From a bacterium (lineage in GTDB: Bacteria; Oederibacteriota; Muellerivitia; Muellerivitales; Muellerivitaceae): a stretch of 37,852 nucleotides of DNA. Location of the stretch: contig DASZRK010000039.1 in NCBI GenBank assembly GCA_035549195.1, positions 1 to 37,852 of the forward strand, in the 5' to 3' direction. The notes under the pieces are model-generated. The model worked only from the letters and a program-made list of their open reading frames with translations. It was not told where the DNA came from and did not search any database. Position numbers and translations under genes: made by a program. Positions 17,401 through 24,959 of the stretch are shown piece by piece (position 1 is the first letter of the stretch; every line of letters begins with the position of its first letter).

Positions 17401-17566
17401 GGGCCAGCTGGTCCTTGAGGAAAGCCCGCCAGGGGCCGAATTGGGCCAGCAGGTCGTTGTCGAAATAGGCCTGCCCCAGGAAAAGGCAGTGGAAGAAGGC
17501 GATGAGGGCAACGCCCAGGTAGAGAAGGGGGGAAGAACTTCCGGTGTCAGGCTTGGGTCGGTTCAA
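14480..17566 (-). CDS. Fusion of YfhO-family membrane protein and FkbM methyltransferase
   Basis: 1028 residues from TTG 17566, preceded by GAGGG nine bases upstream. This start makes the N-terminus align residue for residue with the paralogue upstream (25 residues to IAFF in both); the ATG at 17605 has no ribosome site. Residues 1-740 are a complete YfhO/GT-C-like protein: many membrane helices, a DND (36-38) acidic pair in the first loop, GHFPLWNPY, and a C-terminal beta domain (FPGWKAFVDGQ). After the last helix (about 722-737), followed by arginines and hence cytoplasmic, residues 750-1028 are a full FkbM methyltransferase: VDVGANIGYY (828-837), AFEPDP, KMDIQGAE (935-942). YfhO proteins transfer sugars from lipid carriers; FkbM enzymes O-methylate, often sugars. 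The fusion could link glycosylation with methylation of the same glycan. Confidence 0.88.
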   Translation of the reverse strand: MNRPKPDTGSSSPLLYLGVALIAFFHCLFLGQAYFDNDLLAQFGPWRAFLKDQLAQGHFPLWNPYHLGGQPFFADPQSMTLYPATWLTLPFSLTLGMTLFSAFHLFWGAWGTDLWLGALGLSRRSRRLGALTFALSGFFWIEIIHPPVIAAFAWLPWCFFLAERLTQEPKAPRAFWLGLVFTNLFLAGSPQVSLGAFYALVGYLLWRGWKARTRPNLRVLALLVWGLLPLLLQAIPGLEFISRCDRGTAGQAYEASTRYPLDPRTLYQFLLPRFGLPQGQAMAEALQVGSDPRDSGMIGNFGYLGIWAPFLAFWAFRRKGPAPALGLGLWAAAALLLSLGRYSPLHRVLCQLLPGVSYVHVPYRFLFLFVLPMAALVAFGFEGAFEDGKEGPRLSKPFFHSALVYGLVLYLAALWRPSPDRFELIALGSVLLGIFLAAWRPRITGWGRGLMALGLVAPLLLSGWDDFQPGPVSNFDFRENSKGIPEAAQELGPQRVVFFDTRTGYPIQVGGRPYLLAYPQNASCVLKVKNWGGYNPLVLRAKQDIIALPLRAQLQLGAIGGIFSRSRLAAIPGFAEERHGPYYFYRHQPPLPLAYAPDEVLYGRPPDKVLAAMRTPGFDAAQQAYVASGGDLFYAVKGSPAKLDCHLVTEDTDHQFFLLSLDKPNLVVFCEVMFPGWKAFVDGQPADIFTADHFLRALDLPAGKHSVEFRFEPKWAKPLFYGGMAWVLLTLIGFCFYLRRVLGMRNPFYALLQGIYYSIGGHGLGRIKVLRWTYDLLFGLFKPKKVAVLGHTLWLDDKDTLELGRRGVYEPFETELFQKEIKPGQTVVDVGANIGYYTLLAARRVGPQGRVYAFEPDPTNFGLLKKNVEENGYKNVVLVNKALSNKNGKTKLFLNPKNRGDHRVYDSGDGRESVTIGTLTLDSYLKKRKVDFIKMDIQGAEPLALAGMKRTIKAGKGLKLITEFSPDSIKLCGNDPKKFLATLQALGFKLSEISEKEKKLSPVTSAQLMKRDWKNGAYTNIFAIKRVI

Positions 17567-19835
17567 CCTTGGGTTCCCTCTTTCCGAAAAGCAGGAAGGC
17601 CCCATAGAGCAGGGTGCCCAGCACCCATATTAACCCACCCCAGGCCAAGGGTTCGGCCCAAAGGGGTCGGTAAAGGAACTCGACCTGGTGGGGCCCTGCG
17701 GGCAGGGAAAGGGCGCGGAAGGCATGGTCGGCGGTCAAGATCGCGGCGGGTCGGCCGTCCACCTGGGCCTTCCAGCCCGGATACATCACCTCGGAGAAAA
17801 GGACGAGACCGGGGCGGTCCATCGTGATCTGGAAGTCTTGGTGGTCCGTCCCTTCCGAAAGGATGGAGTAGGCGAAGCCCTTATGAGGGCCTTTGGCATC
17901 GGCCAGTCCGGGGGGCAGGGTGCCTTCCAGGAAGGCCTGCTTCCTGGGGTCGAAGCCCGGGCTCTTCATGGCCGCCAGGACCTGGATCCCGTCCGGCAGC
18001 GCGGCCACTTGATCGGGAGCCCAAAGACGGTCCCCGGGATCCTTCGGGAGATAAAGATGGATGTTGCCCAGGGACTGGTCGGTGAAATCGGGCGAATCGG
18101 CCATGGGCCGGGAGCCCACCACGGCTTGTACCGCCATCAGGCGGAAATAGGTCAGTAGGGGCAGTTGGCGGATCTCCGAGGCTTGGGTGAGCACGATGGG
18201 GTTATAGCCCGCGCTTTGGGAGATCCCCAGGGCCATGGGCCCGTCCTGGGGGAAGGTCCAACCATAGAAGCGGCCGTTCATCTCCACCGGATAGCTCAGG
18301 TCCTGGGTGAAAAAGAAACGTCCCTTGTCCCTTTCGGCCTTGAGGGCGCTGAAGGCGGGGAAACGGGTCTCCAGGTCATAATTGGAAGGAGGGCCCAGGC
18401 TGAAGTCGCCCCAACCGCTCAGGAGCAGGGGGAGCAACAGCCCCGCGCCCAGGAAGATGCGCCCCAGGGGCTTCCAGGTCCGGGTCGCGAGCCCCAGGAG
18501 GATCCCGACGCCGCCCAAAACAAGGGCCAACATCTCGCGCCAAGCCAGGTCCGGATGGGATAGTCCCAACAAGAACAGGAGCAGGGCGTAACCGCCCGCG
18601 GCCCAGGCCCAGTTGGAACGGGCGGGTGTCTCCTCCATCCAGCGCTCCAGGGTCTGGAAGCCGAAGGCCGCCAGCACGCAGCCCACCAGCACATAGGCCT
18701 GGATGATCCGGAAGGGGGCCCGGCTCAGGTCGATGCCGGGAAGGAGCATGCATTCCAGCCGGTGCAAGGGGAAGAAGCGGCCCCAGGCCGACAGGAGGGA
18801 AAGGGCGCCCAAGCCGCTCAGGAAAAGGAGCAGGCTTTTCTCCTTGCGCCGGAAAGCGAGCGCGAAAAGGAAGGGGGCCCAGATGCCGATATAGCCGAAA
18901 GCCCCGAGAAAGTCGTTGGAGTAATACACGGTATCCGTGATGTTCTGGATGGCGATCTCGATGGTCTGGCCTGGGGGCACTCCCAGGGCGGGATAGAGCA
19001 ATTCATAGGTACTGGAGGGCGGCATGGAGAAGAGCGAGTTGAAGTTGTCGTAGGTCTGGCTGGCGTCGCGGCGGTTGGAGTATTTGGAGAACTCATAGGC
19101 GGGGATGAAATGGATGAGCAGCGGCGCGCCGCCCAAAAGGCCCGCCAGGACCACCGCCGGGGCCTTCTTCCAAAGCCCGGGCAGGGGGGGGAGCGACGGG
19201 TCCCGCTTGAGGAGCCGGAAGAGGAAATAAGGAAGGCCGGTATAGAGCACGGTGGTGGTGGATTGGAAGTTGCCGCTGCAGAAGACCAGCGCGAAGGTGA
19301 GCCCCGTGAGGAAGGCCCAGGCGGCGGTCCAGCGTTGGGTGAGGCGCTCCAGGCAGAAGAGCACCCAGGGGAACCAGGCATAGGCCGCCAGGATGGGCGG
19401 GTGGATGATCTCCCACCAGAAGGTACCCGAGAGGGCGAAGGTGAGCGCCCCCAGGCGCGCGGCGTTGTCGCTGAGCCTCAGGGATTTGAGCCAGAGGTGC
19501 ATGCCGAGGGCCGCCAGCACCATGTGCAGGAAGAAGAAGACCGAGAGCCCATAGGGAACGGGGAAGAGCAGGGTCGGGTAGAGCAACGGGTAGGCCATCA
19601 TCACGTTGGGGTCGGCGAAGAAGGGCTGGCCCCCGAAGAGGTAGGGGTTCCAGAGGGGGAAATGGCCCTGGGCCAACTGGTCCTTCACGACGGCGCGGAA
19701 GTGGGCGTATTGGTTCAGCAGGTCGTTGGCGAAATAGGCCTTGCCCAGGACCAGACAAGGGAAGAAGGCGATGAAGGCCACGGCGGTGTAAAGGCCCAGG
19801 GACGTCCAGAAAGCGCGGGCGGCGGTCCGGTCCAT
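17547..19835 (-). CDS. YfhO-family membrane protein (GT-C-like)
   Basis: 762 residues, with about a dozen hydrophobic helices, an AND acidic motif in the first loop (36-38), QGHFPLWNPYLFGGQPFFADPN and HPPILAAYAWFPW. The C-terminal soluble domain has VMYPGWKAQVDG and ends soon after the last helix. This is the paralogue of the YfhO half of the next gene but without the methyltransferase. Family members in Firmicutes add sugars to teichoic acids using lipid-linked donors; here the acceptor is unknown. The ATG at 19835 has TAGGG seven bases after the stop of the glycosyltransferase gene upstream, so the genes are coupled. The downstream gene starts 20 bp before its stop. Confidence 0.9.
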   Translation of the reverse strand: MDRTAARAFWTSLGLYTAVAFIAFFPCLVLGKAYFANDLLNQYAHFRAVVKDQLAQGHFPLWNPYLFGGQPFFADPNVMMAYPLLYPTLLFPVPYGLSVFFFLHMVLAALGMHLWLKSLRLSDNAARLGALTFALSGTFWWEIIHPPILAAYAWFPWVLFCLERLTQRWTAAWAFLTGLTFALVFCSGNFQSTTTVLYTGLPYFLFRLLKRDPSLPPLPGLWKKAPAVVLAGLLGGAPLLIHFIPAYEFSKYSNRRDASQTYDNFNSLFSMPPSSTYELLYPALGVPPGQTIEIAIQNITDTVYYSNDFLGAFGYIGIWAPFLFALAFRRKEKSLLLFLSGLGALSLLSAWGRFFPLHRLECMLLPGIDLSRAPFRIIQAYVLVGCVLAAFGFQTLERWMEETPARSNWAWAAGGYALLLFLLGLSHPDLAWREMLALVLGGVGILLGLATRTWKPLGRIFLGAGLLLPLLLSGWGDFSLGPPSNYDLETRFPAFSALKAERDKGRFFFTQDLSYPVEMNGRFYGWTFPQDGPMALGISQSAGYNPIVLTQASEIRQLPLLTYFRLMAVQAVVGSRPMADSPDFTDQSLGNIHLYLPKDPGDRLWAPDQVAALPDGIQVLAAMKSPGFDPRKQAFLEGTLPPGLADAKGPHKGFAYSILSEGTDHQDFQITMDRPGLVLFSEVMYPGWKAQVDGRPAAILTADHAFRALSLPAGPHQVEFLYRPLWAEPLAWGGLIWVLGTLLYGAFLLFGKREPKVEPTQA

Positions 19836-19842
19836 ACCGGCC

Positions 19843-20880
19843 CTACTTCTTGCGGGCGGCGGGCCGGGCCGCGACGGGGGAGATCTTCCAGCCCTTGGGG
19901 CCCCATTGGGCCTTGTAGAGGTGGGCCTTCATCGGTGGTTTGGGGATGGAGGTGAAGAACCCGGCGATCAGCCCCGCGCCGTAGCAGGCGTGGCGCAGGA
20001 AGATGAGGATGGGCACCTTGAAGAGATCGGGCAGGCGGCGGTGCCAGGAGGCGGCCGAGAAGCCGGTGCCCAGCGCGCCGAGGATGAAGAGGACCAGGGG
20101 AAACCACCAGATGGGTAGGCGGAAGATCCAGTTCCAAGGCCGGAGGTCTTGGGTCGGCCAGAAGGCCGCCGCCAAGGTCAGAAGATAAAGAAGGAAGAAG
20201 GCGGGGGCCAAGTGCACCAGGTCGGACAGGCAGGGGTAGACCTTCATCTGCCGGGCGCGGCCCCGGCCATAGCGGAAGGCCTGCCAACAGAAAGCCTCCA
20301 GGGATTTACGGCGGGAGCGGAAGACCACGCCCCGGGGGTCATAGACCATCCGGTAGCCCTTGTGGAGCAGGCGGTTGAGGAACTCGTTCTCTTCATTGGG
20401 GTAGAGGTCCACCCGGAAGCCGCCTTCCTTCAGGAAGGTCTCCCGGCGCACCATCATGTTGCAGAGGATCAGTTCCTTCTCGGTGGCCTCGCGCACGGCC
20501 CCGATGGCCGCGTAGCGGGCGCGCACCTTGAAACTGCCCATCCAGGAGGCCAGCACCGCGTTCACGGTGCGCTCGAAAGGGATGGCGTCGGGGGGCACCA
20601 GGTTGGGGCCGCCGGCCACGGCGGTCCGGGGGTCCTCGAAATGGGAGGAGAGGTCGTTGAAGGAGCCGGGGGAGACCACGCTGTCGTCGTCGAGGAAATG
20701 CACCAGGTCGGTCCGGCAGGCCTTCACGCCGAGGTTGCGCTGGAGCGAGGGATTGCGGCCCACCGAAAGATAGACCTCCTTGGGCCGCTCGGAGGGGGTG
20801 AGCTTGGCGAGGCCCTTGAGGGCGCCCAGTTCCCTGTCCACCCGGTCCACCGCGATCACGACCCCGATGGTCCTCTTCAT
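19843..20880 (-). CDS. Family 2 glycosyltransferase with C-terminal membrane segments
   Basis: 345 residues. The GT-A fold is visible: IGVVIAVDRVDRELGAL at the start, nucleotide-binding DDD at 64-66 (VHFLDDDSVVSPG), a GGPNLVP loop, and the acceptor/base segment YPNEENEFLNRLLHKGY. A basic FRYGRGRARQ stretch follows at about 215, then three membrane helices at about 225-310. It would transfer a sugar from a nucleotide donor to a lipid-linked or other acceptor on the inner face of the membrane. It lies between the flippase-like gene and the first YfhO gene on the same strand, which fits assembly of a surface glycan. An isolated repeat arm lies in the 130-bp gap upstream. Confidence 0.92.
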   Translation of the reverse strand: MKRTIGVVIAVDRVDRELGALKGLAKLTPSERPKEVYLSVGRNPSLQRNLGVKACRTDLVHFLDDDSVVSPGSFNDLSSHFEDPRTAVAGGPNLVPPDAIPFERTVNAVLASWMGSFKVRARYAAIGAVREATEKELILCNMMVRRETFLKEGGFRVDLYPNEENEFLNRLLHKGYRMVYDPRGVVFRSRRKSLEAFCWQAFRYGRGRARQMKVYPCLSDLVHLAPAFFLLYLLTLAAAFWPTQDLRPWNWIFRLPIWWFPLVLFILGALGTGFSAASWHRRLPDLFKVPILIFLRHACYGAGLIAGFFTSIPKPPMKAHLYKAQWGPKGWKISPVAARPAARKK

Positions 20881-20965
20881 TTTTGGACCGTCAAGAGGGC
20901 TAAGTCCAACAAGAAGATCCTAACGGCAGAGCGGCCGGGATCATTGGACCTGAAAGGATAGGTTG

Positions 20966-20996
20966 TTCTTCGCGTCTTCGTGTCTTCGCGGTGAAG
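20966..20996. repeat. Single repeat arm, 8-nt unit family (CGAAG type)
   Basis: On the minus strand it reads ACCG then three CGAAG cores every 8 nt (spacers ACA and ACG). I find no partner arm in the 130-bp gap, so it looks like half of an element. The same family recurs as a pair at 21991-22099, so the flippase-like gene has a copy on each side in opposite orientation. Confidence 0.65.
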
Positions 20997-21010
20997 CCGG
21001 AGGGTCCTTT

Positions 21011-21976
21011 TCATTTCGGCGCTCCCGTGCTTTGGCCCATGCGGATCGCGCAGGGGATGCCGATGAGCGAGGTCAAGAGGGGTCCGGCCAGCACCGTCAT
21101 CAGGGAGAAGGAGATGAGCCCCGCGTGGGTGACCAGGGGCGTGGTGAAGAAGAAGAACAAGGCGGCCTCCCGCGTGCCGAAGCCAAGGATGGTGATGGGG
21201 ATGAATTCTATCACAATGACGATGGGCAACAGCAGGGCGATGGTGATGAAGGGCATGGGCAGGCCCAAGGCCATGGCGCAGAAATAAGTGCGGACCAGAA
21301 CCACCAGCCAGGCGGCCATGGACAGGGCGAAGGGGACGGTCAATCGCTGGGAGGGGAGGAAGAGGGAGAGCAGGTTCCGGTAGAACTCGGTGCCGTGGGC
21401 CCGCAGTTGGTCGGCCAGCTTGCGGGGAGCGAGGAAGAGCAGGAGTGGTTTGAGGATGACCCGCATCCACTGGGGGTTGAGGAAGAGCGCCATGAGGAGC
21501 ACTCCCATCCCGATGCCCATGAGGGCGGCCACCGCCGGCCCCTTGAACTGGCTCTGGGCGATGAGGGTGATCAGGCCGGTGGCGGCCAGCAGCACCAGGG
21601 CCAGCAGGTCGTAGACCTTGTCGGCCACGTGCACGGCGAAGGCCGAATGGGGCTTCAGGTTGCCCCAGCGGCCGATGCCCAGGACCCGCACGATATCCCC
21701 CAGCTTGGCCGGGGTGACCGCGCCCAGGGGCTGGCCGGCCAGGTAGATCCAGTTGGCCTTGGAGAAAGGGAGATGGGAACCGAAGGTGCGGGCCAAGGCC
21801 TTGAGGCGGAGGGCCTTGATCAACACCTCGGGGAGGATGAAAAGAAGGGCCAGGGCCATCCATTTCCAGTCGGCCTGGGCCAGGAGGCGGCCCACGGTGG
21901 GCAGGTCCACCATGGAAAGCAGGAGGATGAAGAGCAGGAGCCCGAGGAGGAAGGAGAAGGAACTGAGCCGCCTCAT
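21011..21976 (-). CDS. Flippase-like membrane protein (lysylphosphatidylglycerol synthase TM / AglD family)
   Basis: 321 residues with about eight membrane helices and a short cytoplasmic start (MRRLSSFSFLLGLLLFILLL). Conserved features of the TIGR00374/UPF0104 family are present: LKALARTFGSHLPFSKANWIYLAGQPLGAVTPAKLGDIVRV near 57-97 (described by position), the VADKVYDLLAL helix, and the GFGTREAALFFFF loop near the C-terminus. These proteins resemble the membrane half of MprF and occur in glycolipid pathways, where moving lipids across the membrane is suspected. Here, between two glycosyltransferase genes, it may help move a lipid-linked sugar. There is no aminoacyl-transferase domain. Repeat arms lie just outside both ends. 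Confidence 0.9.
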   Translation of the reverse strand: MRRLSSFSFLLGLLLFILLLSMVDLPTVGRLLAQADWKWMALALLFILPEVLIKALRLKALARTFGSHLPFSKANWIYLAGQPLGAVTPAKLGDIVRVLGIGRWGNLKPHSAFAVHVADKVYDLLALVLLAATGLITLIAQSQFKGPAVAALMGIGMGVLLMALFLNPQWMRVILKPLLLFLAPRKLADQLRAHGTEFYRNLLSLFLPSQRLTVPFALSMAAWLVVLVRTYFCAMALGLPMPFITIALLLPIVIVIEFIPITILGFGTREAALFFFFTTPLVTHAGLISFSLMTVLAGPLLTSLIGIPCAIRMGQSTGAPK

Positions 21977-21990
21977 TCGTGACCTCCTTT

Positions 21991-22099
21991 TACCGCGAAG
22001 GGGCGAAGGGACGAAGGGTGCCTGCGAAAGAACGGATCCTTGGAAAGCATCGTGACTCCGGTGCGGTTATTTTCGCTACTTCGTTTCTTCGCGGTGAAC
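21991..22099. repeat. Inverted-repeat element, 8-nt unit family (CGAAG type)
   Basis: The left arm at 21991-22019 is TACCG then CGAAG cores every 8 nt. The right arm at 22070-22099 is its complement with spacers AAA and TAG; its last unit decays to CGAAA. The TAG of the right arm is the stop codon of the GT4 gene, so the element supplies the gene's last residues. Confidence 0.75.
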
Positions 22100-23170
22100 G
22101 AGACTTTGCTCAAGGTTCTCCACGCACAATTTCCAGTCCCACTTCTTCACCAGTTTGGACGCCCCGCCGGGGGTCTTGCGGGCCTTCAAGGCGCGCTCGA
22201 TGGCCTTCGCGAAGGCTTCGGGGGCGGGGTCGGAGCCGAAAAGTACCCGGTCGAACTGGGCGGCCTCCCCCACTTCGGTGGCGGCGACCTTGGCGCCGCT
22301 GGCCAGCGCCTCGCGCAGCTTCATCGAAGCCCGGTGACGGTTCACGGCGTTGTCCCGGTAATAGACCAGGGCGGCGTCGGCCAGGCGCAGGCAGGCGGCC
22401 ACCTGCTGGGGCGCCAGGTAGCCGGTGAAGAAGACCGAGGCCGAGATCCCCAGGTCCCGGGTGAGGGCCTTGAAGCGGCCCTCGTCGGGTCCGCCGCCCG
22501 CCACCAGCAGGCGGGCCTTGGGGGTCCTCTTGAGGATCAGTTTGAAGGCCTGGAGCACGGGTTCCAGGTCGCAGGCCACGTTCAGGTGGGCGGTGAAGAC
22601 CAGCAGGGGCCCTTCCTGGCGGGTCTTGTGCAGGTGACGGGCCACGGGCGGCAGGTGGTGCAGGTCCTTGTGGTCGGCGTGGAAGAGGTCTAGGTCCACG
22701 CCTTGGGGGAGTTGGACGATCTGGCCGGCGGGCACGTGGAAGACCTCCTTCAAGGGACCCAGGAGGAAGGGGGTGTGGTAGGTGACCAGGTCCGCCCATT
22801 TGGGCCAGGGGAGCTGGAGCCATTGGTGGAATCCCCGGAACCAACCGTGGCTGTAGTCGTAGTCCAGGTCGTCCACGTCGATGACCAGCTTCGCGCCCTT
22901 GAGCCTTTGCACCCAAAGGGCGGGCACGGCGGTGGGGTAGGGTTTGATGAGCATGGCGGCGTCGGAGCGGTGCCGGAGGGAGACCCCCAGGTAATAGAGG
23001 GTCGAAAGGACCATGTCGAACCAATAAGGAAGGGAGGGGATGGGATCCACCAAACGGGCCCGGTGTCCCCGTTTGGCCAGGGCCTCGGCGATGTAACGGG
23101 CCCGAAGGGCACAGCCCGTACCCCCGCCCTTGGCGGAGAAGACGAGGATATCGAGGGTTCGTTGGGTCAT
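22076..23170 (-). CDS. Family 4 glycosyltransferase
   Basis: 364 residues from the ATG at 23170; the frame is open upstream but that part reads as a shadow of the divergent gene. No clear ribosome site precedes the ATG. The GT-B fold shows a Gly-rich N-terminal loop (FSAKGGGTGCALRARYIAEAL, 21 residues, cited as positions 10-30), an acceptor-side VIDVDDLDYDY segment, and the donor domain VAGGGPDEGRFKAL followed by NRHRASMKLREALASGAKV, which carries the EX7E-type region. It likely uses a nucleotide sugar to extend a lipid-linked glycan. The last codons VHREETK and the TAG stop come from a repeat arm, so the original C-terminus may have been replaced. It heads the minus-strand glycan cluster. 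Confidence 0.9.
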   Translation of the reverse strand: MTQRTLDILVFSAKGGGTGCALRARYIAEALAKRGHRARLVDPIPSLPYWFDMVLSTLYYLGVSLRHRSDAAMLIKPYPTAVPALWVQRLKGAKLVIDVDDLDYDYSHGWFRGFHQWLQLPWPKWADLVTYHTPFLLGPLKEVFHVPAGQIVQLPQGVDLDLFHADHKDLHHLPPVARHLHKTRQEGPLLVFTAHLNVACDLEPVLQAFKLILKRTPKARLLVAGGGPDEGRFKALTRDLGISASVFFTGYLAPQQVAACLRLADAALVYYRDNAVNRHRASMKLREALASGAKVAATEVGEAAQFDRVLFGSDPAPEAFAKAIERALKARKTPGGASKLVKKWDWKLCVENLEQSLVHREETK

Positions 23171-23281
23171 GTCGGCAGGGAGGATACCAAATAGGGTGGG
23201 CCTTGTCCCCGCTTCCCGGGGCCTGGAAACCCAACGTTTTTGGTAAATTAGGGGGTCTTCATCTCGGGTCGGGAGGATGTC

Positions 23282-23758
23282 ATGGGCAAGTGGATCGGCA
23301 TCGTGGCGGTTCTGTTCGGGGGTTTCCTGCTCTATTGGTTCGAGTTCCATAAGTCGCCCGCCTACCTGGCCTACCTCCAATGGACCAAGGCGACCTCCGA
23401 GGGGGATTGCAAGACCCTCTACAGCATCTCCGACGGCGACGCGCGCAAATGGGTGGACTTCTTTTGCACGCCCCAGGGGGCCATGACCATCATGGGCCAA
23501 GTGACCGGGGGGATGGTGGCCGCGGATGAGGTGCGGAACATCCGCTTGAGCCCCGCCGGGTCCATGATCGGGCTCCAGCACGAGATCAAGAGCGAGAACA
23601 CCGCCGATGACGGCTCGGTGGACCTGGAGGTGGTGGAGACGGTCCTGGCCCGTCCCAGCAATTTCAGCAAGCCCGCGCCGCCCCGCCAGCACAACGTCAA
23701 GTTGAAGGAAGAGGACGGGGTCTGGAAGGTCGTCCAGTTCCAGTCCAAGGACCTGTGA
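23282..23758 (+). CDS. Uncharacterised membrane-anchored protein
   Basis: 158 residues from the ATG at 23282, with GGGAGG at 23271-23276. A single N-terminal hydrophobic segment (WIGIVAVLFGGFLLYWF, residues 4-20) acts as anchor or signal. The rest is soluble and opens with a helix pair (AYLQWTKATSEGDCKTLYSI) and ends in beta strands (HNVKLKEEDGVWKVVQF), an arrangement like an NTF2/DUF4440-type cone fold. I do not recognise a named family. An extended -10-like TGGTAAATT at 23241-23249 may be its promoter. The gene is divergent from the GT4 gene and its stop abuts the methyltransferase gene, so the two are probably co-transcribed. Confidence 0.78.
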   Translation: MGKWIGIVAVLFGGFLLYWFEFHKSPAYLAYLQWTKATSEGDCKTLYSISDGDARKWVDFFCTPQGAMTIMGQVTGGMVAADEVRNIRLSPAGSMIGLQHEIKSENTADDGSVDLEVVETVLARPSNFSKPAPPRQHNVKLKEEDGVWKVVQFQSKDL

Positions 23759-23763
23759 CCGCC

Positions 23764-24432
23764 ATGGGCGAGGACCTTTGGTCGAAGGTCGACTCTTATA
23801 TCGATGGGAAGCTCTTGGCGGGGGACCCGGCCCTGCAATGGGTCCTCCAGGCCAGCGACGAGGCGGGGTTGATGCCCATCGCGGTGTCGCCTTCCCAGGG
23901 GAAGTTCCTGAATCTTCTCGTCAAACTGCGGGGCGCCGAACGGGTGCTGGAGATCGGGACCCTGGGGGGCTATAGCGCCATTTGGATGGCCCTGGGGCTC
24001 CCGAAGGACGGAAAGTTGGTGGCCCTGGAGATCGATCCCAAGGCTGTCGACGTGGCCCGCGCCAATTTCAAGAAGGCGGGGGTGGACCCGGTCGCCGAGC
24101 TTCGATCGGGACCGGCGCTGGCTTCCCTCCAGGAACTGGTGAAGGAAAAAGCCGGCCCTTTCGACCTCATCTTCATCGACGCGGATAAGCCGTCCTATCC
24201 CGATTACCTGGCCTGGTCCCTGAAGCTTTCCCGGGTGGGCACCGTCATCCTCCTGGACAACATGGTGCGCAAGGGCGAGATCGTCACATCTCCCGAGGGC
24301 GACGCCCGGGTGGTGGGGGCCAGAAAGACCTATGACATGATCGCGCGAGAACCCCGCTTGAGCGCCACCGCACTCCAGACGGTGGGCGTGAAGGGCCACG
24401 ACGGCTTCGTGATGGCGTTGGTGGTGGCATGA
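23764..24432 (+). CDS. O-methyltransferase (class I, CCoAMT/methyltransf_3 family)
   Basis: 222 residues from ATG 23764; GTG 23755 overlapping the upstream stop is an alternative. The family layout is plain: an N-terminal helical lid with MPIAVSPSQGKFL (37-49), the SAM loop VLEIGTLGGYS (61-71), acidic ALEIDP, and the metal-binding FIDADKPSYPDYL with the Asp-Ala-Asp pair. The C-terminus ends DGFVMALVVA as usual. It would methylate a catechol-like hydroxyl, using a divalent metal and SAM, in the cytoplasm. The natural substrate in bacteria of this type is not known. It overlaps the next gene by 4 bp (ATGA), a sign of one transcript. Confidence 0.92.
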   Translation: MGEDLWSKVDSYIDGKLLAGDPALQWVLQASDEAGLMPIAVSPSQGKFLNLLVKLRGAERVLEIGTLGGYSAIWMALGLPKDGKLVALEIDPKAVDVARANFKKAGVDPVAELRSGPALASLQELVKEKAGPFDLIFIDADKPSYPDYLAWSLKLSRVGTVILLDNMVRKGEIVTSPEGDARVVGARKTYDMIAREPRLSATALQTVGVKGHDGFVMALVVA

Positions 24433-24950
24433 CCAAGTATTTCGCTTTTCTCAGGGGGATCAACGTGGGCGGGCGGGTCCTGAAGATGGACCTGTTGACC
24501 CGTTATTTCGTGGCCCTCGGCTTCAAGGACGCCAAGACCTTCATCCAGAGCGGGAACGTCGTTTTCACATCTCCCGAAAAGAACGCCAAAGCCCTGGAAA
24601 CCAAGATCGAGAAGAAACTCCTCAAAGAACTGGGCTACGAGGTGCCGACCTTCCTCAGGACGGAGAGGGAACTGGAAGCCCTGGTGGAATTGGACCCCTT
24701 CAAGAAAATGAAAGAGGGGGCCAAGGTCTATATCACTTTTATTAAGGAGGAGTTGAAGGTGAATTTTCCCCATAGCTCGGAAAAGGACGGGGTGAGGATC
24801 TTGGGGGCCCGGAAGAACGACCTTTTCTCTCAGTCCCTTCCCCTCCAGGGAGGAAAATGGGGCTTTCCGAACGTCTATATCGAGAAGCAGTTCAAGATCG
24901 CGGCCACGACCCGCAACTGGAACACCACGACGAAGATATTGGGGAAATAG
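24429..24950 (+). CDS. DUF1697 family protein
   Basis: 173 residues, normal for DUF1697. The signature is at the start (KYFAFLRGINVGG) with SGNVVFTSPE at about 41-50 and a C-terminal TRNWNTTTKIL, where the family has a conserved T-x-R-N-W-x-T motif. The family is common in bacteria, cytoplasmic and without a known function. The start codon overlaps the methyltransferase stop (ATGA), and the stop codon is followed at once by the ribosome site of the zinc-ribbon gene, so three to four genes here probably form one operon. Confidence 0.9.
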   Translation: MTKYFAFLRGINVGGRVLKMDLLTRYFVALGFKDAKTFIQSGNVVFTSPEKNAKALETKIEKKLLKELGYEVPTFLRTERELEALVELDPFKKMKEGAKVYITFIKEELKVNFPHSSEKDGVRILGARKNDLFSQSLPLQGGKWGFPNVYIEKQFKIAATTRNWNTTTKILGK

Positions 24951-24959
24951 GAGGATCCC

